Source of the DNA: Prinsepia uniflora
Lineage: Eukaryota; Streptophyta; Magnoliopsida; Rosales; Rosaceae
Direction of reading: 5' to 3'
Assembly (NCBI GenBank): GCA_032719365.1
Contig: CM064872.1
Coordinates: 56,224,891 to 56,288,890 of the forward strand
DNA length: 64,000 nucleotides
In this document: piece after piece, positions 20,896 to 30,900 of the stretch
How the letters are laid out: each line of letters opens with the position of its first letter
Numbering within the stretch: position 1 is the first letter of the stretch
Program-made: the position numbers and the translations under genes
Notes under the pieces: model-generated
Databases searched by the model: none
Told to the model about the DNA's origin: nothing
Seen by the model: only the letters and a program-made list of their open reading frames with translations

Positions 20896-23880
20896 TGTAA
20901 CGACCCATCCCGGGAGTTGGGATTAACAAAGTGATTAGTGATGGATTAGCTAAGTTAATCGGTGTTTCGTGGGTTACTTTTGGACTTTTGTAGCCGAATG
21001 ACGATTTTGCCCCTAGAATTGGCAACAAGTTGACTTTTAGTTCGGACGGTCAATTGGGCATTGACCGATGACCGTGACGTAGTTCGGGACGTCACGAGTC
21101 CGTAGACAGGTGGCACACCCGATTCCGACATCCGAGGAGGAAGTTATGACGTTCAGATGGATGAGGGCACTTTCGTAATTTGGTTAAAAAGAGGGAAAAT
21201 GTTGACTTTTTGCACGACAACGTTTCTTCACGCAAACCAAGGACCGTTATATAGGTCTCGATGTCCTGAGTACAACGACAAGTGGCACGTCTTTATCGGA
21301 CTTCGTACGGATAAATTGTGGGTCTAGGAAGTGAAGGGGTAAAATGGTAATTTAGACTTATAGGGGCATTTTGGTATTTTTACAATCTTGGAAGGTGTGC
21401 CCAATCAGATTTTGACACGTGGGCTGAGAATAATGGATATTTTGAGAAAGTGATCCACAGGGAGGGTGACACCTGGCAGGTTCTTAGAGGCTTCCAGCCT
21501 TTTTTTTCACGGGTAAAAACAATTGGTTTAAATTGGCTGTTTGGGTTAAACGGAGAGGAAACATAGAGGTTGTGTAAGCCGTGGAATCCCATCCCCAAGT
21601 AACCTGTTAATCTGCATCCTTTGCCTTAAAAAAATGAATGAGATAGAGAGAAGGTAGTGAGAGGGTTGTTATAGCGTGATCACGGCAGTTCGCCGTGGAT
21701 GGTGGCCACAATACCAGAGGAAACAGAGTGGACGATAATCGTGAGGAAACCAGGATTCAATCACCCAACTGAGGACTTAAACTCATGATTCTTGATTGGA
21801 AAATGGTTGGGAGCTTGCGAGGAGCTTCACAGGTTGGGAGTTGAGACTTGGAAATGACGGTAAGTGGAAGTTCCATAAATTCCGTTTTTGAATTCGAAAA
21901 TGGTGAATTCTGTTTTGGGGATTCTGTTTTGGGGATTATTAATGAAATTGAACGATTGAATGAAGTTTTGGAGGTCCTAAAGAGTTGATTAAGCTTGAAA
22001 GCACGAAGTTTGGAGACCGGGATCGTGCAGGAGCATGGGTCGAAGATGGCCGGTTTATTTGTGTGACCAGGAAGGTAAAAAACTCGTGGTTTTGTTACAT
22101 TTTAATCATGTTAGTAGATTAGGAGGAGAAGGACGGAACTAATAGGCTAATTAGGACTAAAAACGGGACTAAAAGAAGCAAGAAAATGGGTGAACCGTCC
22201 ACACTGGTCCGGTTTAGCTGGACCGGTTTGTCCTAAGGTTGAAGATGAACAGGAGCCGTGCGTGAGGCCCACACGCAGCCCCTTTGGGCGGCGCGTGTGG
22301 GCGGGTGGCATGGATTTCAAGGAAGGTTCCAACACGACTTTTAAAGTATTTGATGTAACGAACATTTTGGCGCTAGTTTCGAGTCAATCGGATATCGGCT
22401 CGATATGTTTCGGGCTGTGCAAAGGTTTTAGGGCTCGGTTAAAAATAGTTAAAAATACGGGAAAATTATGGGACTTGAGTAGGACTTTTGTGAAGTAGTT
22501 AGTGACCTCGTTATGGGTTTTGGACAGGTTCAGGAAAGCCGAGGATAGCGAACTAGCCAGGAACGGTGTAAGTGCGCGCGTATCGAGGCAACGTCGGAAT
22601 GGTCTGTGAGTGGACTTTGCTTTTTAACTCTTGATGCATGCATATATGTTTTTATATGTTTTCTATACCGAATTCTATGATGTGATTTACGATTTTGATG
22701 CTTTACGGGTTTGCATGTTTTTTCGAGGAAATTACGGAATTTCACGTTTTACGAGATTTCAGGGAATATTGTGATTTGAACTTGGTTCTAATGATTTGCT
22801 ATTGGGATTTGAAATACGTTTGGAAAATGACTTCAGGCTTAGAAGCCCACTTCAAAAAGTGGTTTTGAGAAACGTGATTTCGGGTTTTGAATCGGAATTC
22901 CGGATGACGATTTGCGATTCGATTTGGGACTTGGAAGTGGATTCTGGGTTTGGGTTTGGAATGGTTATTCCGGATGCCGACTTATGGAATGATGGTTACG
23001 GACTCGGATCTGGAAAGGAGATGGATATGAGTTCTGGGTTTGGATTCGGGATTCTGATGAGATTGCGGATTCAGATTCGGAAATGGAAAATGGTTTTCAA
23101 ACGGTTTTGGATTGGATTTGCTGGATCTGGTTATTGGGTTTAAAGACCCGGATTATGATTGACGGGGGACAAGCCCGGATTGGGTTTAAAGACCTGAATT
23201 GAGTTTAAACACTCGAGAGTTTAAACACTCGAGAGTTTAAAGACTCGGATATTATGATATTTTCCCCCGTTGGCCTGTTGAATTTAAAGACTCGGGAGTT
23301 TAAAGACTCAGATTATATTGAGGCCTAGATTGAGTTTAAAGACTCGGATAGATCCAGCAGGTTCGATGAATGGAAATGTGATATGGTTTCCAATTAAGGT
23401 TTTCCGATGTTTTGGGCTATGCCCGGATGTAATGGTTTTTTGTTGGTTTTGGGCTGAGGCCCGGGATTTGAGAAAAAGAAACTGTGTTTGGTTTTCTTAC
23501 ATGGTTTTATGACATGAATTGGATATGCATGCATTGGCTTTTTACGCGGAGGGTATAAATGTCATTGTTTTATGAAATGTTTTTAAATATATTCTTTATT
23601 TTTGTCCACTCACAGTCTTTTCGTGTTTTCGATACCCTTCAGGTTGTTGCGGTGCAGGCTGTTGGTCGAGAATGACGGAGACATCACACTCGAGATCCAC
23701 AGTAGTTTCAACACACTCTGTGAAGTCCGAATACTTTGAGGATGGTTCGATCGACAATCCCTTGTCCGACTTACATGTCACATGGAGGTTGGACGTCTGT
23801 TTAACATTCGTGTCATGCGTAAGTTAGACGGGAGCAGGGTTTAGCCCTTAATCCCGGGGGATTAGGGGTGGGCCTTGACA
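20896..23880 (+). mobile_element. Solo LTR D (complete, 2985 bp)
   Basis: Starts TGTAACGACCCATCCCGGG and ends GGGCCTTGACA. CTTTG flanks it on both sides (20891-20895 and 23881-23885). A lone complete LTR between perfect duplications is the product of recombination between the two LTRs of a former element. It carries the GTTTAAAGACTCGG repeats (23180-23345) and the CCACTCACAG box at about 23610. No primer-binding site follows it. The 115-residue frame at 22796-23143 is made of the same repeated phrases as in C and is not a gene. Confidence 0.88.
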
Positions 23881-23885
23881 CTTTG

Positions 23886-24573
23886 GGTGTTGGCGAGTGT
23901 GCCACGCTACCTCTGTGGAGGTGATTGTGATGAGTGGGATATACCTGGATGAGTGGCAAGTGCCCTAGATATCCTTGGATGGATCGCACGAGTGGGAGTG
24001 TTGGAGTTGATCCCATTGATTCGGGACGTGCGAACCAGTATACCGACGGAAACGGTAGAAGTGCCCTAGAATGGCAACACATGAGTTCGGTGGGCACTGA
24101 GCAAGACAAAGAGGATCCCGTGTGGCTCAGTGCGAGGTACGAAGCGTGTTTGGTTGGGTGATCAATTCCTTAGTGATACGAGACTTGAGGCACAAGTGTG
24201 TGCCCAGGAGTGGTAACGTTAAATGTTGAAATGCCTAAGTGGTGATTGGATGAAACGGTATAAATGGATGATGTAAGGGTTGATTGGTCAGTTATGGTGG
24301 TATGCAGAGATTTGACTGCAGATCACAGCAGGAGTCTATTGTGACTCTTCAGTCGAACGGTACATCGGATTAGGATGAATTGACATCCTTTTAGATGTGC
24401 ATAACCGGTCATAAACGAACAGGCGAGTTGGATTGTTTACGGACACGTGGATGATGTCTGAGTGAGTTGAGGACTTGCAAACATACCGAGATGGTTCCAA
24501 CATGGTTGGAACTTCGGAATAAAGAGAAGTTGTGATTGAGACGATGAGGAGAGTACTTGATTCCGCATTGGAA
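23886..24573 (+). mobile_element. Element B non-coding internal region, right part
   Basis: Continues the internal region of B after the right CTTTG duplication of D. Phrases like GTGCCCTAGA and GGCAACACATGAG occur, but no protein domain is seen in any frame. It joins directly to the 3' LTR remnant at about 24574; no polypurine tract is visible at that point, in keeping with a deletion across the LTR start. Confidence 0.6.
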
Positions 24574-24843
24574 GTGGTTGAGACCCCGTATTCTATGATT
24601 GTTTTTGGGCTGAGACCCACGTGTACTGGATTTGGGCGGAGTCCCTACGGATTTGGTTTTGGGCTGAGTTCCCATATACTTTGGCTGACGATTTTGGGCT
24701 AAGGCCCTAATGATTTAAATAAATGAGAAATGATTTGAGAAATGGTTTTCGAATGCATGCATACTTTTACGTGAAGGGTATAAATGCATTTTTGAAATAA
24801 ATGGATTTTATAAACTGTTGTTTTGTCCACTCACAGCTTTTGA
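24574..24843 (+). mobile_element. Element B 3' LTR remnant, part before the insertion of A
   Basis: Aligns with LTR B from about 11924 on (TGAGACCCCGT, then the GGGCTGAGACCC-like units and the CATGCATGCAT stretch near 24755) up to the CCACTCACAGC box, where element A is inserted. The first 2.2 kb of this LTR is absent. TTTGA at 24839-24843 is the left target duplication of A. Confidence 0.8.
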
Positions 24844-26477
24844 TGTAACACCCCGGAAATTCGAGGATTTCCATATTGTAATTTAATGTGTGATTGGACG
24901 ATTTTACCCCTGTGAATGGTATGGTCAAATTGTTGACTTTTTGATTGATGAACTAAATGGACCTTGACCTATGACCGTGACGTAGTTCGGGACGTCACGA
25001 GTTCATAGACAGGTGGCACGTCCAATTCGGACGATCAGGGTAAAAGTTATGACTATCGGAAGTTCAGGGGCATTACCGTAATTTGGACTCTCGGGGGAAA
25101 ATGTTGACTTTTCTTTTGACAACTAATTTTCAGTTGACTCTAGGACCGTTGGGTAGGCCTCGACGTCCTGAGTCCGTAGACAGGCGGCACGCCGAAATCG
25201 GACTTCGTACGAGGAAGTTATGGTCAGAAACGTGAATTCGGGAAGTTCGTGTCTCGGTTTTCGTGTCGAATATTAAATTCAGGAAATCTGATTGGAGGAC
25301 ATCTGGTGAGTGACAAGTGTCACTCACCCATTGGCTAGATTGGATCAGATCCACTATTGGATTAATTATCATTTAAATCTGCTTTAAATTACAGCCCTTA
25401 GATCTGAAATCCTTTGATTTGATCTCAGCCTTTGATTCATTCTGAGATTTAATCCTGGCCCTTGATTCATTTTCCTATTCAGTATTAAAAGTCCATGAGT
25501 TCATGCACCCATGTGTTCATTCCCTTAAACCGTGTGTGCGATTTCTCCCTGGAACCAGCCCATCAGCCACCACCACTCAACCCCACACCTCAGACAACCA
25601 GCAGCCACACCCCTGACGCCGGCCACCGCTCCACGGCCACCCTGCACGGCGGCATCCTTCCAAACCCGTGAAGGAAACCCGCGGAACCCAAGTCACCAAA
25701 CCATCCCAACCTTTGATCTAGGCCTGGAACCAACGTGCGGTTGTGACCACCGTGACTACTGGACGGCAAGGAGCTGACCCTGACAGTGTACGGCGGCGAC
25801 ACGGCGGCGTTCGGACGTTAAACTCGTAGGTAACCATTTTCCTTCCCGGCTTCAAAACACCTGATTGTGACGTTGACATCATTGAGTTGTTGTTAGGACT
25901 CGTCTAGGTGACCTTGACGACCATTTTGGAACCAGGACCAGGGCTGAACAACCGTCGACTCACCGGGAAGGATTACCAGAACCGGCAACCAAGCTTCCCG
26001 TCGAGTCTCAGGTAACCTCCTAGACCTAAAACCTAATTCTAATTACATAGAACCAATCTAGGGACTAGGACGAGTATTTAGGAATTGAAAGGACTGAAAA
26101 TGACCCAGAAATGAAGGAATGGCAACCGGGTCTCGATCGCGGGTCTGATCGACCCGAGTTGCAGGAAAACGGGTCAACCCGTCTGATGACAGTGGTGCTG
26201 ACGTGGCACCCTGTCAGTCTGTCAGATGACGTGGACCAACCGTGAGCCGACACGTGTCACATGTCAGTGCACAGTCAGCACTGACATGTCAGTGACGTGG
26301 ACCAGTCAGGGACTGCCACGTGTCACTGACATGTCAGTGACGTGGACCAGTGCCGTGCTGACACGTGGCACATGTCAGATCTGACACGTGGTCTGACAGA
26401 TCAGTGAGGTGGACCAATCAGATGGTGACACGTGGCACCTGTCAGAGTCTGACATGTCAGACCTGCCAGCTGTCAGA

Positions 26478-26543
26478 TGACGTCAGCATGACGTCATGCT
26501 GACGTCAGCAGTGACGTCAGCGATGACGTCAGCAGTGACGTCA
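26478..26543. promoter_or_regulatory. Six phased TGACGTCA octamers in LTR A
   Basis: Perfect palindromic octamers start at 26478, 26489, 26500, 26512, 26524 and 26536, so neighbours are 11-12 bp apart, about one helical turn. TGACGTCA is the full site for plant bZIP factors of the TGA and related groups. It is repeated in the 3' LTR (about 34076-34141) and in A' (five copies, 1423-1476). Enhancer function is inferred. Confidence 0.75.
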
Positions 26544-27131
26544 GCAGGAACTGTTCCTGCGTTGACCGGCGCGTGGGGGCGCGTGTGAACAGTGTTTCTG
26601 GTGGGACCACCACCATTCTTTAGGTTTCGACGATCCGGATCCAATGGCGGTGGTTTCGGGTCGATCGGAGATCATTAAGTTGGTCAAAATAAGGTTTATT
26701 GCCTTGGGAAGCGCGTTCGGGCGGCTTTCCCGGGTCGGTTTCGACCTAGGCTTTCATGGTTGAATGTTGGGGGTTTAATTTGACCTTTACGAATACTTGG
26801 ATTTGACAGGGATTGTACATTTGTACCAGGACGAGGGTATACGTTCGGTTTCTAGCAGGATTGTACTGTGAGTGGGCCATTTTCTTAAACCCTTGTGTGC
26901 ATAAATGTTTTCTGGTTTTATTATACTTATTCACATGCTAAAACAATGATGGTTTTGATGATATGGAAAGTGTGGTTATGGCACGTTTCACGGTATTTGG
27001 GCTTGAGACCCGTCCGGTGAAACTGAATGGTTGGTTCGGATTCTATCTATGTATATATATGTTTGCATGTGGATATCAATAAAATGTATTTGTTACTGCA
27101 CTGTATAGATCCTTCCATATTGTATTGTCTC

Positions 27132-27319
27132 CTCCGGATGAGGTACCCCGGAGAGGTCACGGACGTCTAGTACGTCCAGCGTCTATGACGCTAAGCATCG
27201 GGGATGCTGTACCCGAACGGGGTTCGGGGATTGAACTCGGAAATTGAGACCCGAGTGGCACGCGTAGCCTTGTGATTGTGACCTATTGGACGTCAGGGAC
27301 GTCAGACATCAGGGATGTC
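27132..27319 (+). repeat. Chain of short perfect hairpins in LTR A
   Basis: Successive inverted repeats: CTCCGG/CCGGAG (27132-27153), GGACGT/ACGTCC (27161-27177), AGCGTC/GACGCT (27178-27192), AGCATC/GATGCT (27194-27208), CCCGAAC/GTTCGGG (27212-27228), ACTCGG/CCGAGT (27235-27256), GACGTC/GACGTC (27289-27303) and GACATC/GATGTC (27305-27319). Each has a loop of 3-10 bases. The same chain is present at about 2070-2275 and 34730-34917. Confidence 0.85.
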
Positions 27320-27831
27320 GGGATTGGAGTGTATAGTGCAGCAACTAAAATTATGGTTATGGTTTTGCTATATGCCTTATGGTTCATATTATATGGTTTA
27401 TGATTTTGGAATTATGGTGCACGCATATTTGGAAAACGGAGGGGTAAATTATATGTTTTACTTATCAAACGATTTCATAAACTTGTGTTTCGGTCCACTC
27501 ACCCTTACTGTTTTGATAACCCCTCCAGGTCGGGAAACTGAGGTAGAGGAGGAACCAGAGGCTGAGGCATAGATCTACTTCTGCGTACCTGAACCCCTGC
27601 TGGGCGGTGTACCCGCAGGATTACTTTAGAGTCGTGCTCGCAAATTTGTAATTTTGGATTATATCCCTTGTCTGACATTCGTTTAATTCGGATTTTATGT
27701 ATGACTTTAATTTGGTTATTTATGCTTTTAAATGTTTTGAGGTTAAAATTGGTATGAATTATTGGGTGTCAGACGGGAGCAGGGCACGTCCCCTTGTGGT
27801 CCCTGTGGGATCGGGGCGGGTCCTGTCAGCT

Positions 27832-27845
27832 TGGTATCAGAGCAC
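27832..27845 (+). other. Primer-binding site of element A
   Basis: TGGTATCAGAGCAC lies three bases after the LTR end. It complements the 3' end of initiator methionine tRNA, which primes minus-strand DNA synthesis. Confidence 0.9.
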
Positions 27846-27960
27846 TAGGTTGTGGTCAGTACTAGGGTATTGGTCTGCATGCTAGACTAGCGATTAGTAC
27901 TAGTTACTTTTCGACTTTTAAGAATATTGTTTTCTGATCTATGCCTCTTGACAGTTGGTT

Positions 27961-30900
27961 ATGCCTCCTAGGAGAATTCCGCATACTCGAACGGACGAGG
28001 ATCTAGAAAGAGAGATGGAATGCGCGAGCATCGAAAGGGCTCAACGTTTGGGAGCCACTCCTTTCTGCGGGGGATCAAACCCCGAGGATGCTCACGACTG
28101 GATCACCAAGTGGGAGAGGATCTTCTCGGTGATGCACTGCCCTCCGGGCGAACGAGTGACTCTGGCGGCCTTCTTACTGGAGGGAGGAGCCTACCAGTGG
28201 TGGCATGGACTCGAAATGTCCGGGTGGTCTGTCCATACCACTACCTGGGAAGCTTTTCGTTCCAGGTTTTTGGACCAGTACTACCCGCGATCCTTTCGCG
28301 CGGCGCGAGAGGCGGAATTCCTGCGGCTGGAGCAGGGTGACATGTCTGTTTCAGACTACGAGCAAACATTCGGGAGACTTTCCCGGTTCGCTGCCTCATT
28401 CGTAAGCACGGAGGAGGACAAATGCCAGCGGTTTGAGCTTGGACTCCGAGGGGAGATCCGGGCCAGTGTGACTGCTACCACTCATGCTTCTCTGAGGGAT
28501 ATGGTCGACGCAGCGGTGCGTGTCGAGGCCAGTCTGGCGGCACACCAATCACGACAACCTTCGGGGGAGGGGCGACGTCAGGATCGCCCACATCATGGGC
28601 CATCGGGCCGGAAGAACAACAGGGGAGGGAGCTACAGAGGAGCACCCTCATCCTTCAAGGGTCGTGGCTGGTCGGGTCGACGTGGAGGCTCTCAGGGCAG
28701 AGGATCTGGACACAATTCTGGGCAGCACTCATCTTGGAGTGGTGCATCTGGTGGGCATTCGGGCAGGCCAAGGCCAGTAACTTGTTTTGCTTGCGGAGAG
28801 GAAGGCCACTATGCCTGCGATTGTCCGCAGTTGTCCAAAAACAACGACGCGGGGGGCTCGAGTGTGGTGCAGAGCACGGCGTCCCACACTAACGGAGGTC
28901 GCGGTCAGGGAGGTGACCGTGGTGCTGGACGTGGCGCGCGCGGGCGCGGACGGAACGGAGGGCCGAGGGCCCAAGTGTTTGCAATGACCCAGCAGCAGGC
29001 GAGGACTGCTCCAGGCGTGGTCACAGGTACACTACATATCTTTAATTTTCTTGTACGTGTATTAATGGATGCGGGGGCTACACATTCTTTTATTTCGAGG
29101 AGTTGTGCTGGTTTGCTTGATTGTGTGGTATCAGCCTTAGATTGCGAAATGGGTGTTGGCACCCCGATGGGTACCGTGTACCTTGTGAATCAGGTGATTC
29201 GGAGGTGCCCGGTAAGAATTGAGGATGTGGATTTACCAGCAGACTTAATTATTCTGGATATCCACGACTTCGATATAATCCTAGGGATGGATTGGCTGTC
29301 GGAGCACGGATCGCTCATCGACTGCTGTAGCAAGCAAGTAATTTTGCGGAGCCCGGGTTTGCCGGAAGTTATCTTTCAGGGGGAACGTGATGGTTCGCCT
29401 CCTGAAGTGATTTCGTCACTTACTGCTACCAAACTTCTACGGAAGGGATGCCAGGGTTATCTGGCGCATGTCGTGTCGGAACGGGTCGATACTCCGGTTA
29501 TCGACGAAATACCGGTGGTCTGTGAGTTTCCGGACGTATTCCCGGAAGACTTACCTGGATTGCCACCATCGCGGGAGATTGAGTTTACTATTGAACTACT
29601 CCCGGGTACCCGACCTATATCCCAGGCACCATACCGGATGGCGCCGGCCGAGTTACGGGAACTCAAGACTCAATTGCAGGAGTTGGTAGATTTGGGATAT
29701 GTCCGACCGAGCACTTCACCGTGGGGAGCACCGGTGTTGTTCGTGAAGAAGAAGGAAGGAAGTCTCCGTTTATGTATTGATTATCGACAACTCAACAAGG
29801 TGACATTGAGGAACCAGTATCCTCTACCCAGGATTGATGACCTTTTCGACCAGTTGCGGGGAGCTCAGTGCTTCTCGAAAATTGATTTGCGATCTGGGTA
29901 TCACCAACTGAGGATTTCGGAGGAGGATATTCCGAAAACTGCTTTTCGAACCCGTTACGGGCACTACGAGTTCCTTGTTATGCCATTTGGTTTGACGAAT
30001 GCTCCAGCAGCATTCATGGATCTGATGAACCGGGTCTTCCGACCCTACCTGGATAAGTTCGTGATTGTGTTCATCGATGATATTTTGGTATACTCGAGGA
30101 GTGCCCGTGCACATGAAGAACATCTACGGTTGGTCTTGGAGAAACTGAGACAAGAACAAGTGTATGCCAAGCTGAGCAAGTGTCAGTTTTGGCTGAGCAG
30201 TATTGGTTTTCTGGGACACGTGATATCAACGGATGGGATTTGCGTGGATCCCCAGAAAACAGAAGCGGTGACCAACTGGGCTAGACCGACAACGGTGACC
30301 GAGGTGCGGAGTTTCGTCGGATTAGCAGGCTACTACCGGAGATTCGTGGAGGGTTTCTCCAAAATTGCTGCACCATTGACTCGTCTGACTCGGAAAGGAG
30401 TAAAGTTTATCTGGGACGAGCAGTGCGATCGGAGCTTTCAAGAGTTGAAGGATCGATTGACCACTGCACCTGTCCTTGCATTGCCGGACGACAGTGGAGA
30501 GTTTGTAGTTTTCAGTGATGCTTCACTGCAAGGTTTGGGCTGCGTGTTGATGCAAACTGGCAAGGTTATCGCCTATGCATCCCGGCAGCTGAAGACTCAT
30601 GAGTTGAACTACCCTACCCATGATTTGGAGTTGGCGGCGGTGGTTCATGCTCTCAAAATCTGGAGACATTATCTGTTCGGCGCAACGTGTCGAATATACA
30701 CCGACCACCAGAGTCTTAAATATTTATTCACTCAGAAGGAGCTCAACATGAGACAACGGAGATGGTTGGAGCTACTGAAGGACTATGACTGTACGATCGA
30801 GTACCATCCGGGTAAGGCCAATGTGGTGGCGGATGCACTCAGCAGGAAATCAGCAGGAACTATTGCACACCTTGGGGTGGTGTATCTTCCCTTGCTGGTG

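Larger units (their letters stand above)
24844..27828 (+). mobile_element. 5' LTR of intact Tekay element A (2985 bp)
   Basis: Starts TGTAACACCCCGG, ends GGGTCCTGTCA, and is matched by the 3' LTR at 32441-35426 with, by my reading, about five substitutions and a one-base indel. Contents in order: the GTAGACAG blocks (25008, 25177), a palindrome with an 11-bp perfect stem (25305-25328), a CACGTG/ACATGT-rich part (26210-26460), six TGACGTCA octamers (26478-26543), the CACTCACC box (27497) and the hairpin chain (27132-27319) upstream of it. As for all such LTRs it should carry the promoter and the polyadenylation signal; I did not find an unambiguous TATA box. Confidence 0.95.

Noticed and set aside
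27832..27845. Possible tRNA gene at the TGGTATCAGAG words
   Set aside because: Only the 3' end complement of initiator tRNA is present; it is a primer-binding site, not a tRNA gene.
27955..27960. Two extra N-terminal codons of Gag-Pol
   Set aside because: The codons are TTG GTT; the first ATG is at 27961.
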